Positions 53,340 to 64,000 are shown, counted from the first letter of the stretch. The stretch is 64,000 nucleotides of DNA from Locusta migratoria (GCA_026315105.1 CM048745.1:784591390-784655389); one strand, 5' to 3'. A program made the numbers and translations. Notes: generated by a model not told the origin, from the sequence alone.

Positions 53340-54850
53340 CTTTTTCAAAAGACTCACGCGCGTCATACATGTACTACTCGACCCCAGTTTGTCGATATTT
53401 GTTGAGCCAATTGCAAAACGTACGTACATGGTCAAGCGCAATACTGAAATGGACTTGTATGAATTGCCATAATTTGCTCACAACATTAACACGTGATAAT
53501 AACTCATACCATAAATGCAATGATAAGATGAATTCCGCGCTGAACATTTCGTTCAAAAATTGATTCACAATCACTGAGTCTTTCTGACTCTTCTGTTTGA
53601 ATTTTCAAGCATTCAAGGCATTCAGTAACATCAAATTGGAATAGTACGGCCTTCACTGCCTCGAATCTGATTTCCCGCCTTATATTTAATAAATGTTTAA
53701 AGTAAGCTTTAATTTGGCTGACATTAATTCGCAGTGTTTGTTGGATCTTGAAAATAGCTAATATATTTTCTGAATAAAATAATATATTGTTTGCTGCCTC
53801 TGACGAATAATCAGCGTCTATCAACAGCAGATAACAACTAAGACACCCACAGGGTGTAAAAAATGTCCTAGGATTTATAATTCATATTTATACCCGCCAT
53901 ATTTGCAATAATGTCGTGCCCCTGGCCACGACAATTTTGAATATCTAATCAATTTTAATATGTTCAATATTCAAATGTTTGTAAAGCTTATGGGAAGTTA
54001 CTACGGCGACATCAGTCCCTAGACTTACAAACTACTTATGAACTATCTAATACTGGCACAATAAGGACGGCACAAATATCCATACCCGAGGGGGGATTCG
54101 AACCCCCGACCGTACGGGCCTTGCAGAACGTGACTAGCGCGCCGCAGACCGCTTGGCCACCCGGCCGGCCAATTTTAATAGCTCTTCCAGTGTTTCATTT
54201 AAAAGTTATTTTTCGGTCGTCTCAGCAACAGCTTTGAATCCGATAATTTTTTCTTCTATTGAACTAGCTAATGTATTGCAAAATCTTATCTGACATAGCC
54301 TATGTTCAGTTTGACTACAGTATCTACTGCAGTCAAGCATTATCGAATAATATTTTGCCTCTTTTGCCGTACGTATTATTTCATCGGTAACTGTTTTCTG
54401 TCAATAGTATGTTCAGTTCATTCTGAATATCGTGGCTTATATAATGGTAAGTAGTTGTTTGTCATTAATGCGTTTCACGTGTTACCGTAATATAGTATCA
54501 TATTTAGATAGCAATTTAAACATATCTATGAAGTAACCAGAATTCTTACTGTCGCCAACCATATTGAAAAATTCTCTGTGACCTTTAACTTGCAGATTAT
54601 GAGAGGCTCAGAAATTAGTTATTTCAATTAATCACTGAAGAAGATTGTGCCAATGTTTTTGGGATTCACAAATTTGCGTTTTGTTCTCTTGGTCTATTGC
54701 TTTTGCCGGCTTTATTCACTTCTCTACTGTCATGCATTGGAACATAAGTGCCACATGTTCTTTGGTATTCAAGTCTTTGTAAACTGCTCCTTAACTGTTT
54801 CCAAACACAGCATCGTCCTTGTACCATCTGAGTTTTTGATTTACTAAATA
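53340..54850 (-). pseudogene. hAT-type (ZMYM1/DUF4371-like) transposase remnant
   Basis: Minus-strand order: FGNS and HWHNLL-like pieces (54.85-54.65 kb), ASHNLQVKGHREFF (about 54,580), FIDMFKLLSKYDTIL (about 54,500), EIIRTAKEAKYYSIMLDCSR (about 54,330; the DUF4371 motif with its catalytic Asp), then EEKIIGFKAVAETTEK. After a SINE come CRGQGHDIIANMAG (about 53,890-53,935), FAVKAVLFQFDVTECL-like reading (about 53,640) and WYELLSRVNVVSKLWQFIQV (about 53,455-53,515). This is the hAT-like family often annotated as zinc finger MYM-type protein 1. Stops and frameshifts are frequent. Terminal repeats are not identified. Confidence 0.75.
53961..54169 (-). mobile_element. tRNA-derived SINE, family I, inside the hAT remnant
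   Basis: Reverse copy with B box GGATTCGAACCCCC and head CACCCGGCCGGCC at its right end. A perfect 11-bp duplication, CAATTTTAATA, lies at 53,950-53,960 and 54,170-54,180. Confidence 0.94.
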
Positions 54851-54925
54851 GTCGGTATAGAAAACAAAAATCTTTATTTTGAGAATGTGTATAAACAATT
54901 GCTTTCTATATAGAGATGAATAGGC

Positions 54926-55030
54926 TGCTGCGGAATGAGCGAGCGCATTGAGGCGCTATGCTCAGATGTGCGAGGCCGTTGCCCGTTGGCGGTTCGAATC
55001 CTACCTAGGACATGAATGTCTGTGTTGTCT
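54926..55030 (+). mobile_element. SINE family III, tRNA-like half only
   Basis: CTGCTGCGGAATGAGCGAGC, then GGCGGTTCGAATCC and ACATGAATGTCTGTGTTGTC. The sequence then diverges; the body and tail are missing. Confidence 0.75.
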
Positions 55031-55345
55031 TGTGGATAAAGCTAGAAGCCTGAATATTCAGTTATTAACAGTATCTACTATAACTAGCTATATTTTCAAA
55101 TTATATTATTCAACACCTTATAGTTTACGAAATATTAGCAGTTGAAAATCGCTAATTCTGTCAGTCACTGACTCACCGATCATCAAAATTCTAAGATACT
55201 TATAGCAGACACACAAAGGTCAAATTTTGTATTTAGATAGTTTTCAACCTGTAATGGAAGGAAAAATTGAAAAACTGTAAATATTAATTCCGTTCACGAA
55301 CACATTTTCGCTTGACGGAAGAGTATTTGCTATCCTGGAATTGTG

Positions 55346-55430
55346 AGGGTTGATTGGTAATGGCCTTGTGGTAAAGCGTTGGGTTTACGTACGGAAGGTC
55401 GCAAATTCGATTCGTCGCGTATCTTCTTCC
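55346..55430 (+). other. tRNA-like remnant
   Basis: GGTAATGGCCTTGTGGTAAA gives an A-box-like segment and GGTCGCAAATTCGATTCG a weak B box about 35 bases on. T-rich sequence (TTCCTTTTTTTCTC) follows. It is not a clean cloverleaf: a pseudo-tRNA or an old SINE head of a type different from families I-III. Confidence 0.4.
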
Positions 55431-55655
55431 TTTTTTTCTCATTTTAACTTAACAGTCACCTTTCTACTAACCGTAAGTGCAGAGTCGTCAGAAATGACAT
55501 GTGGCACCTGATTACAGAATAAAGAATAACTGGTACCATATAGTTTAAATTACTGAAAATGGAAACAGTACCAATGACACCTACATTCTAGCTTCATTTC
55601 ACCTATAAATGAAATAATTGTTGCTCGTAACGTCGAAAATTCCGTCACATGACGC

Positions 55656-55713
55656 GGGGCAGAAACGTTAGACCGGGAGCAAAAACGTTGGACCGGGAGC
55701 AAAAACGTTAGAC
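55656..55713 (+). repeat. 20-bp triplicate
   Basis: GC(A)AAAACGTTNGACCGGGA occurs three times in a row with a 20-base period (the third unit diverges at its end). It is seen directly, with no associated gene. Confidence 0.8.
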
Positions 55714-56194
55714 GCTGGTTTCAAACCACAACACGGCAGAGATTTGGGGAAGCCATTGTACTATTTGTACTTGACGATTTTGTTGGTGCTGCCACAAGTG
55801 GAGAAAATGGGCACCAGCTGACAGATATTCATTTATTTACATGCGCTACCAACGTTACAATGCTCCTTGACGCGAGGAATTACTGTACACTATATGATTT
55901 ATGTACGGTACTAGCATTGCAGCAAGAAGTCGATTCTGTCTTCCGTTCGTGCAAGTCATGCCTCCTGCAGCTCCCAACAGCCACAGCGCAAATCGTCAAA
56001 TTATCGTGGCCAAACAGTACGCGAACATCAAAATTGAAGTACACGTTTTCTACAATAATTTTAACAGGAGGCCAATGAAACTTAAATCATTCGAAAGATG
56101 GTTTGCTGTGGTAGATGTTTTGACGATTTAAAATCTCCATCTGTAACAAATAAAAAGTGAACGACAAAAACTGAAGTGCTACCAACTACTGCCC

Positions 56195-57085
56195 TAGGGA
56201 TGATCGATATTAGAAAAATATCGATGATAACATCAATGTTAACATAAATTCAAAGATATCGATGTACGACGAATCGAAAGGAAAACATCGACGTCCGAGA
56301 ATATCAATGTTCTGGATGCCAAAACAAACAGTCCTCGGCAGAACCAGTGACACCCATCACTAAACTGGCACTACCGAATACAGTTGGTGCCCCTGTCACT
56401 TTAAAAATGTTCAAATGTTTGTATAGCTTAAGTGACTTAACTGTGGGGTCATCAGCCTCTAAACTTACAAACTACTTATGAACTAACTTATACTAAAGAC
56501 AGTACAAACATCCATGCCCGAGTGGGGATTCAAACGACCTTGCGCATCGTAGCATAGCGCCTCAATGCGCTCGGCTGCTCCGCCGCGGCCCTGTCACTTT
56601 AAACAACGTATGAACAATTATTTGTGTACGGATATAATAGTCATGAGAAATAGGGATAAATTGATATAATTATGCCACATTTAGAGTTTTGAACTAAATG
56701 CTAAATTTTACTTACGACGTTGGCGTAGTGTGCAAATGTTGGCAACGAAATGTTTAAAACTGTCAACTGCAGAGCAGCAACAAATTTAATTATTCACTTC
56801 ATGGTTAACACCAAAGATTATGCCTCTTCTTCTAGGTGACTGGTTTTCCGAAGTGTCTCATTCGTCGTCGTTGCCAACTTCAGCACAATACGCCACCACT
56901 GCCGTAAATAAAATTCTGTCGTGTACTAGACAAAGATATAGTATACTAAACAGAACATACATTTATATTCACCTATCTCGTTTGTAGCTTGGCATCTTAG
57001 GCTATACAAACTTTTCTTTGGATCATCGAGTTGAATCTTCAGTAGGGAAATATCGATAGTCCGATGTTTTCATACCATCGATGTG
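56195..57085. other. interval with clustered ATCGAT/TATCGAT motifs
   Basis: ATCGAT occurs three times at 56,204-56,280 and twice at 57,047-57,085, with many near-matches. In flies TATCGATA is the DREF-binding element, but here the clusters could equally be ends of an unrecognised AT-rich repeat. A SINE (56,406-56,588) lies between. No gene is called. Confidence 0.3.
56406..56588 (-). mobile_element. SINE family III
   Basis: Reverse copy with tail ATGTTCAAATGTTTGTATAG and head GCTCCGCCGCGG. The tRNA-like half lacks some B-box sequence (GGATTCAAACGACC). A perfect 15-bp duplication, CCCTGTCACTTTAAA, lies at 56,391-56,405 and 56,589-56,603. Confidence 0.94.
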
Positions 57086-59689
57086 CCACAGACATATATT
57101 AACTATAAGTCCCAGCTGGAGCCCATAATGATGAAAATTGTAGGAATTCCTCTTTTATTTCAGAGTTATTATTAACGCTTTCAGGCTTAATTTTTTTCTC
57201 AAGAAAGAAATTACTTTTATTCTGTAACTCCCATAAATTTTAATTGATCTGATTTTAGGAGAAAGATTTATGCAATTATATGTAATCATTTTCATACCGT
57301 ACAATCCTATGGACTAAAAAGCAAGGTTTCTTTTTCTGCACTATAGATGTTGGTAGATAAATAGATAAAAAATTATGACAAGCTGTTGAATTGACTTTGT
57401 TTCCCATGAGATCTCACGACTTTTTATGGCGCAAGGAATTCGTTGCGAGACTTGTATTTTTGTACATTTTGTGTTTTTGATGGGATATACTTTCCTTGAG
57501 AAATGAAAACGAGAGAAGCGCCTATGATCACTGTCTTTCGGATAATCTTCATCACTGATATTTAATTGCTGAAACGGACCACTTTGAACAATATTACCAC
57601 AGTAATAATCCACTTTCCGGATACGAACTAACAAATTATTCTTTACCTTCATCTTTAATATCAATGCTGACAGAGAACTCAACTGTTCTTCATTTAGGTT
57701 TCAGATTGTGATTGTCTGAATTCTGATTCTTCGTCTGGAATCATTCCCAAATTTAGCTGAGTATCGGACTTGACTGTTTCTGTTTTCGAATTCGAAGCAA
57801 TCGATTCAGATTATTTCCTAATGTCAGGTGCAATTTCATTTATAAACTCCTCGTACTTGCACTTAAAACTTCATTTGATACAACTTTTTTCTTTTCCTTT
57901 TTTAAGAACCAGATACCGATTTCTCCCGATATCTCTATATCTTATGCAACATGGGCCTGACATGTTAAACATACGGTATTTTATTTGTAACCTACAAATA
58001 ATAAAAACAATTTTACTTCCTTGCATAAGTACCTGTAGTCTGTCTACCTAACCATCAAGTGAGGAAGATGTGATGAGGAAATCAGATTACTGTTGCATTG
58101 TAAATTGGTGAGTTTCGATGGAAATGTGTATAACTTAATCCTGTATTGTTACCAACCCAGGCACCACGCATATGTCAGCAGCTATGCTAGAAACAGCACA
58201 CGTAAGTAACGTTTTGTTAAAGTGTATTATAGGGACGTCCATGTTATACATGTAGCAATGATTAATGGATGTATTACGATTGGTCAGGAATAGCTTCAAC
58301 GCTAATTGCCTTTTCAATTACGCACTTATTCACCGAGCACTTTATACAATATCATAACTGTTATTGTGCAGATTCTGCTAGCAATTTAAACATGGCATGA
58401 AAGTCAGAAAGAATACCGACTTGAATATTTGTGCACACAATGGGAGCAAAGCGACACAATTTGGTTGACGAACTGAACACGCCTGCACTGACTTAAACTT
58501 AAGTTTTGAGGATGGTATGTCAAACATGGAACTTACTGATGCCCTCATTAATATAAAATCCTTTGTGATCATCATATTTTGGCACTACAACTGCTGTTCA
58601 GGACAAACTACCTTGACAATTCCTTTCATAAAAAAAAACAGAAAAACTAATGTGCTCATGCATTCACATGTTCGACAGTTTTCCACCCATAAAAAAAGTA
58701 GATAAATTACTATGTTACTGCAGTCAACTTCAGAAACGAATGAATTTTGCATATCTTTGAGTTACATGTGGCCAAAGAGGGTGGTTTCCTTAATATATCC
58801 CATGATATAACAAAAATGGCAATTACTGGTACAATGCAAGCACTGGTGCATCTACCTTAGGATTACATAAAATGCGCGATATAAAATCAAACTGTTACTA
58901 ATGATCAAAATTTTACGCTGGCCTAAAAAACGGGAAGAGAAAAATAAACATGCTACCAAAATCTGTTGAAATAACGATGCAGATGTATGTGGTATGATAA
59001 CCAATTTACCATAAGTTCAAGTGAATTTTGTACATTATAAAAGGCGCTTGCTACCAGGCGATCCATTTTGGAATGTTCTTATGAGAAATATTTACTACAG
59101 AAGCCTTTGAAACACGATAACAATGCCGCATAAAATAGAACAACAGCTCTCGTTGTCACATAAATAAAAGCAACGGGTACATGTGAGCTGTGACACTTGT
59201 TCGTAAGGAGAAATGGCACTTCATTTTACTCTTAAAACGAAGAGTCCGGTTATCCTATGTATCAAATGGAAGCTGTTATCATGTTCACGAAGTTTCTATA
59301 CCTAATCCATTGCACCTACGAGGTCAGTTAGCCTGTACTAGCGCTGAAATTAGGTCTTAAATGTACGGGGCGCTTTATGCACAAACCTCCTGCGTACCGA
59401 CATCACGTGACCAGGCGGCAAATACTGTAAATGTTGAGAACAAGATTCCTGTTCTGCGTGTGTGAATGGGTTCGTTCAAAGAGCTGAAGAGCTGCTACCG
59501 CGCATGCGCAGTACGGAAATTCATGTTTAAAGAGCAGTCCTGCAGCATGCGGCAGCCTACTGGCTGTTCAAGGAAGCTCCAAGAAGCAGCGTTCTGCAGC
59601 CTTCGGACTGCATGAGCTGCAGGGAAAAATTTAACTCCTGCAGCCTGATGACGTCATCCGTACCACTAGAGCTCCTAAAAACAATGCTG
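57086..59689. other. intergenic, nothing recognised
   Basis: AT-rich, low-coding DNA. ORFs at 57,341-57,682 (reverse) and 57,770-58,051 (forward) have no recognisable domain and biased, AT-driven composition, so I leave them out. Confidence 0.4.
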
Positions 59690-59700
59690 AATAGTCCGCC

Positions 59701-59906
59701 GCCGGCCGCGGTGGCCGAGGGGACTGAGGCGCTCCAGTCACGGTCTGCACGGCCACTACGGTCGGGGGTTCGAATCCCCCCCCGGGTATGGATATTTGTG
59801 ACGTCCTTAGTATTAAGTGGTTCATGGGTAGTTTGTAAGTTTAGGGACTGATGGCCCCGTAGTCGAGTCCCATAAGCTATACAAACATTTGAACATTTTT
59901 TTTTTG
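59701..59906 (+). mobile_element. tRNA-derived SINE, family I
   Basis: Full-length copy, A box GTGGCCGAGGGGACTGAGGC, B box GGGGTTCGAATCCC, tail CAAACATTTGAACA plus T-run. Duplication AATAGTCCGCC / AATCGTCCGCC at 59,690-59,700 and 59,907-59,917, with one mismatch. Confidence 0.93.
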
Positions 59907-60066
59907 AATCGTCCGCCATTTTTGCCCCAACATGGGCGTATCTGTCAATGCTTATATTGGCGATGGTTGACCTATTCACGCAGTTTTCAACAATATTTCT
60001 AATGAAATGTATTTAATATTGCACACATAAGTGTACCGAACAGTGACTAATGTGTATGGGCCTGTA

Positions 60067-60070
<4 letters not shown>

Positions 60071-60097
<27 letters not shown>

Positions 60098-60280
60098 GTG
60101 GTTCTATCGGACCAAACTGCGTGGTCATCAGTCCGTAGCTTACAAACTACTTAAACCTAGGTAAACTAACCTACGGACAACACACACACCCATGCCCCTG
60201 GGAGGACTCGAACCTCCACGGCGAGCAACCGCGCGCTCCGCAGCGAGACGCTTTAGACCGCTCGGCTACTCCACCGCGGC
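60071..60280 (-). mobile_element. SINE family II with a long poly(A) end
   Basis: Reverse copy: family II tRNA-like half (GGACTCGAACCTCC, CGGCTACTCCACCGCGG) and body. The usual tail before ATTCTATCGG is replaced by T27 on the plus strand (A27 in element sense, 60,071-60,097). Duplication TAAAGATTT lies at 60,065-60,073 and 60,281-60,289. Confidence 0.9.
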
Positions 60281-60344
60281 TAAAGATTTAAAATGCGCTT
60301 TTAATATAACAGAAAATCGTATCGAACCGGTAATATAACATAGC

Positions 60345-60632
60345 TTCTCGCCGGGCTGCAGTGGTTATGTTGGCACCAATGGTAATCACGGCAACTCAGA
60401 TGACCAATAAATGTTTTTTCGTGACAACTTCAATTAAAACGAAAATAATTTTTTTCTGAATGGACAAGGGTACATACAAGAACCTGTAAACCATAGAGCA
60501 GGTACAGTATTTTGCTGCGAGTGAAACGAGCGGCAATAACATTTACTCTGTAGCTCATGAAAAATATTAACGCAGTTCTACACTTCATTGTTCGTCGGTT
60601 GCCAACATAAGCACTGAAGCCCGGCGAGAAGC
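60345..60632. mobile_element. hairpin-type element (MITE-like)
   Basis: GCTTCTCGCCGGGCTGCAGT with TTATGTTGGC at 60,345-60,376 recurs inverted at 60,601-60,632, with about 30 of 32 positions matching, around a 224-bp spacer. The arms may extend a few bases outward (GGTAA... on both sides). The spacer has no transposase. No clear target duplication. Confidence 0.6.
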
Positions 60633-60887
60633 GTCGTAAAATTTTACCCACTGCCATATTTTGGAGTGTGTTATGTGCCCGTAAGAGATGTTTGGACCTT
60701 ATATATTAGTAACTGTGTAAAGTATTATTCAGTATATTCAAATCTACGTATTAATGCACCACAATAAATATTCCTATCCCCTTTGAAAACTGCGAAAAAC
60801 TTCATTAAGTCTCAAACATTCTACAAGAAACTGCTCCAGCATCATTGACAGGGAGAAGTAATGCATATGTTAATACGTAATGCGCCG

Positions 60888-61065
60888 TTAGGGATTCTTG
60901 TTACTTTTACAAGGTCTTTGAGCTGGTCGGTCGTGTTGGCGGCTGCCGTTCATATGCTGCAGTTTTGAACAGTATTCTCCTCCGAGTGTCCTCCTAATGC
61001 GTCGAAGGCGGCGAATAAAGTCCAGTTCAGTGTTCATATGCAAGAATTCCCGGGTTTCGGCACCA
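60888..61065 (-). pseudogene. BEL leader and gag start, sister copy
   Basis: On the minus strand the primer-binding site TGGTGCCGAAACCCGGGA (61,048-61,065) starts directly at the LTR end. It is followed by a leader and MNTELDFIRRLRRIRRTLGG (about 60,980-61,038), a basic, helical start like BEL/Pao gag. The reading fades below 60,888. The primer site is complementary to a tRNA 3' end, as in other BEL elements; which tRNA is not determined. Confidence 0.65.
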
Positions 61066-61237
61066 TGTCGAGAATTACTCACGGGAAAAGTGGCAACATA
61101 CGAGAAAGAGAGTCTTCATTACCGATTAACACACTGTTTATTTGTCACACATTAATTAGGTTATCACAAAGATATAATAACAAGGAACAGCACAAAGCTA
61201 TATCAAGGTCCAGAGACACTAATATCAGTCCTTCACA
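61066..61237 (-). repeat. BEL LTR (172 bp), sister of the 42.4-kb LTR
   Basis: On the minus strand it starts TGTGAAGGACTGATATTAGT and ends ATTCTCGACA. It shares long strings with 42,382-42,541, for example GTGTCTCTGGACCTTGATAT and CTTGTTATTATATCTTTGTG. It is the 5' LTR of a truncated element, given the primer site next to it. Confidence 0.8.
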
Positions 61238-61665
61238 AAGGTTTCCCCAAGGAGGTTAGAATCTCTGGAGATGCCTTAACAGTGAAAAAGTGAAGTCAGC
61301 AAACTGGGCGATTCGGCATTTGTTTGTGCCCAAAACATTGGGCATAGTGTGTGTGTAGAGGAGATGTAGTCGTTCAATGTACGTCATATGTAAGTAAATA
61401 CTCCAATTTGGCTGTCAATTTAGTTGTTTTACGTAAAGAAGGCAATATTAACATAGGTTTTTAGCCGAGAAATTTTTGTTTTGGGCACAAAAGCATGGCT
61501 CCTCTGGCTTCAACCAATGCATGGTATCAGCATAGGTAACGCCACCCCCCTTTATTTTAACCTCCTTGGGTTTCTCTTACTATCTCGTGTTGTGCTAAAT
61601 ACTGTTATACAAAAACAGAATGTGAAGTTATCCAAACTTAGCATAGCATTCAGGGAGAGCAAAAT
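61238..61665. other. intergenic, nothing recognised
   Basis: No feature seen. ORF 61,481-61,816 runs into a SINE and is not a gene. Confidence 0.4.
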
Positions 61666-61671
61666 GGCAAA

Positions 61672-61840
61672 AAAAAAATGCTCAAATGTTTGTAATTCTA
61701 AGGGACCAAAATGCTATGGTCATCCATACCTACATATTCCTTGGACAACACACACACCTATGTCTGAGGGAGGACTCGAATCTCCGACGCGAGTGGCCGT
61801 GCGATCCGTAACGTGACCCCCCACACAAGACGGCCATTCT
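61672..61840 (-). mobile_element. diverged SINE (family II-like)
   Basis: Reverse: A-run and ATGCTCAAATGTTTGTAATT, then GGAGGACTCGAATCTCC and GTGCGATCCGTAACGTG. The head end is eroded. No target duplication found. Confidence 0.75.
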
Positions 61841-61845
61841 AAACA

Positions 61846-62004
61846 ATGTTCAAATGTTTGTAAATCTATGGGACTTAACTGCTGCGTTTATCGGTCCCTA
61901 GGCTTGCAAAGTAACTGCCCAAGGGAGAACTCGAACCTCTGACGCTGAGCAACCGTGCACTCCGCAGCAAGGCGCCTTACAGCGCTCGGCCACTGCATCG
62001 CCGA
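61846..62004 (-). mobile_element. diverged SINE (family II-like)
   Basis: Reverse: ATGTTCAAATGTTTGTAAAT, GAGAACTCGAACCTC, CACTCCGCAGCAAGGCGCC and CGGCCACTGCATCGCCG. The body is shortened by about 40 bases. It directly follows the previous copy. Confidence 0.75.
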
Positions 62005-62278
62005 TATGTCTATTCCTGTGCAGCCACAAAACAGCCTTATGTATTATTGTTGATGTGCTGCAATAGAAATGTAGGATTGGAACATTTAACTAGTCATTCC
62101 ACTAATGTGGCAAAACGTACCCATGGTGACGTCACCTGGACAATTCCACAGCGCCTGCTCCTGTTCGCATCTGCATTGGAGTAGATATGAGGATTATCCA
62201 CACTAGGACTGAAACCGGCCATCAGTAAATATAAATGGTGCACTCGATGTTATTTCCATGTTTTGTAAATATTTTAAC

Positions 62279-62470
62279 GCTGCGGTGGACTAACCGAGCA
62301 GCTAAGGCGCCTTCCTGAGGATCGCGTGGTTGTTCCCCATCGAAGGTTCGATTTATCCCTGGCACATGGACGTGTCTGTTGTCCTTAGGTTAGATCAAAT
62401 AGTTTGTAAGTCTAGGAACATGACAACTGCAGATTGTTCCAATAGGTTTACAAACATTTCAACATTTGAA
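62279..62470 (+). mobile_element. diverged SINE (family II-like)
   Basis: Forward: CGCTGCGGTGGACTAACCGA, B box GAAGGTTCGATTTATCC, body TCAAATAGTTTGTAAGTC, tail ACAAACATTTCAACATTTG. No duplication recognised. Confidence 0.82.
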
Positions 62471-62484
62471 ATATGTCACCTAAT

Positions 62485-62650
62485 TTCGACAACATGTCAT
62501 TATCTATCGTATGTCTTACCGGTAGAAATTCATAGATATTTTTGTGTTAAAATGATAAAAATCTAAACAAAGTAGAATATGACGTTTCCATTTTATCGTT
62601 GTAACACAGAAATGTATTTGAATTACTGTTCGTAATGTCTGTCCTTGAAT
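62485..62650 (+). repeat. dispersed repeat, copy 2
   Basis: Aligns by eye with 37,190-37,355; see that entry. Confidence 0.6.
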
Positions 62651-64000
62651 GCTCTGAAAGAACGTTAAAATTTGCCAATTGTTTTCTGCATCACGTTTCT
62701 AGTTTTGTTTATGGATGAGCAATGGTGCTTTCAAACAACATTTAACCTCCAATATATCGCAATATTCTGTTGTCTTTTGCGAATCGTTTCTTAACATCTT
62801 CTCAGCTTTATCACACACTGCAATATCACGTAAGCAAATGTTACCAACTGAGCAGTTTCTTTACATTTTATAGCGCTTTTTTTGTTATACAAGGAAAATA
62901 CTTACAAAAGGAAAGAGGAGCCCTGAATCAGAATTTTAGTGCAAAAGTGTTGGCGAATTCTGATCTGGGACATGGCAAAAGGATTGATGTTGACCGGGAA
63001 TAGGGAGGCTGTCACACAAGTACTGATTCGATAACCAGTCCACAAGAACAACAGTTCGGATACCAATGAATGTTGTACGATGTAACAGGTTTGCTTACTG
63101 ACCAGATAATGAGCAAAAATGAAAATATAGGCTCCGCCTTTAAAACTAGGAAATTGTTGGACTGAACAGAGAAAGAACTCTTTTTTTCACACTTTTCAAG
63201 TGAGTGCAAAGTAAAACAACCATTTCAGTTATAGAAACAACTTACTTAAATTTGAAAAATCTGATGTAAAATTGTTCACACAACTAAATAACTCTGATTT
63301 TAGTAACTTAATATTTCTTCGTCATGTTATTTCTCTGAGTGCTAGTAAAGGGATAATGCAGCCTGCTACAAACCATGTTTTCATTCGTGAGGAATGAAGG
63401 AACGACGAAGGAAAGACTCTTGCAGGATACGGAAAAGTCAAAATACGTTTCAAAGGAATTAAAAACAAAGGTTTCGGCATTATGAGCACTTAAGAAATTG
63501 CTCTGTTAAACGCAGAGGACAAGCAAGTACGAGGACAAGTACACCGGGGACCTCTTTAAGAGTCTTTGAACATTTGAATATGAACTAAAATTATTTTCTG
63601 AATTGAACTATTTTCTGGATTACACAAGACTCACTGGGATACGTAAAGTTTATCAATTATCATGCACAAAAGTACAATATAAATTTAATTATGCAAGTAT
63701 TTATATCGTTTCACTACAGCACCGAGGAAGTGATTTGCTGTAGATCATACAACAGAACACTGGACTATCATACTGATGGATAAATAACAGCGTTTCTGTA
63801 TGTTTACTCCTACTTCAAATTCATTTATTCTTGTATGAAGATATATAGTACTAGTCTCATGTTTATTTGCTTTACTTGTTTTAATTTCCAATTCACAGCT
63901 GGTCTTTTTTTTTTTTTTTTCTTTTTTTTCAACACATTTGTTTGCACTACACAACAGTACCAACAACTTGGGATAATTTGTGTACGCTGCAAATTTCTTA
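62651..64000. other. intergenic, nothing recognised
   Basis: AT-rich, with a T-run at 63,906-63,930. No gene, tRNA-like box or known repeat seen to the window edge. Confidence 0.4.

Noticed and set aside
55860..56131. Two overlapping forward ORFs
   Set aside because: Neither shows a recognised domain, and they overlap in different frames with no splice or start context.
57341..58051. Opposed ORFs of 113 and 93 codons
   Set aside because: AT-rich chance ORFs without motifs, start context or splice signals.
1..64000. CRISPR array, bacterial operon or defence system
   Set aside because: No spaced direct-repeat array, Shine-Dalgarno-led ORFs or prokaryotic genes. Composition and elements are those of an insect genome.

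Overview
This window looks like a non-genic, transposon-packed stretch of a large insect genome. The best guess is an orthopteran or close polyneopteran. That rests on recognised families: an abundant class-II-tRNA-derived SINE of the grasshopper type (tail reading roughly CAAACATTTGAACATTTT), RTE-type LINEs, BEL/Pao, mariner, Tc1, hAT and Penelope remnants. The species is inference, not read from the sequence. There are no bacterial-style operons, no rRNA, no CRISPR and no clear intact protein-coding gene. Nearly all long ORFs are pieces of decayed mobile elements.

Layout. 1-2.2 kb: no gene, one minisatellite. 2.2-3.0 kb: reverse Tc1-like transposase remnant. 4.07-4.28 kb: retroposed sequence with an A42 tail. 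5.9-12 kb: a deep nest. An old LINE (7.24-7.39 and 10.9-12.0 kb) was split by a mariner (7.4-10.9 kb). The mariner was in turn split by an RTE LINE (7.8-10.0 kb) and by a SINE (10.1-10.3 kb). The RTE piece carries a three-copy tRNA-like cassette array (8.45-9.52 kb). 13.17-24.59 kb: an LTR retrotransposon with ~1.6 kb LTRs, whose 5' LTR holds a nearly full-length RTE LINE. Its interior shows only a coiled-coil gag and an aspartic protease. 24.8-26.6 kb: two Tc1-like remnants tail to tail. 27.4-28.0 kb: degenerate tandem repeats. 29.5-31.8 kb: hairpin and SINE cluster, including a SINE inside a SINE. 33.7-36.6 kb: reverse RTE LINE interrupted by a second LINE type. 37.4-38.3 kb: Penelope-like element. 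40.2-41.8 kb: candidate piggyBac-type non-autonomous element. 42.4-48.5 kb: reverse BEL/Pao element whose RNase H-integrase segment is inverted. 49.9-51.8 kb: possible spliced host-gene exons around a LINE insertion. 53.3-54.9 kb: reverse hAT/ZMYM1-like transposase remnant. 55-62.6 kb: SINEs, a 30-bp-armed hairpin element and a second BEL LTR fragment with its primer site. 62.7-64 kb: nothing recognised.

How it works together. The features are layers of insertion rather than a pathway. At least 23 SINE copies or fragments are present, many with clean 8-15 bp target duplications, so SINE retroposition outlasted most DNA transposon activity here. Coding pieces carry stops, frameshifts and deletions. 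All products named are assigned from protein motifs recognised by eye. Copy numbers, ages and clade placements need alignment to confirm.
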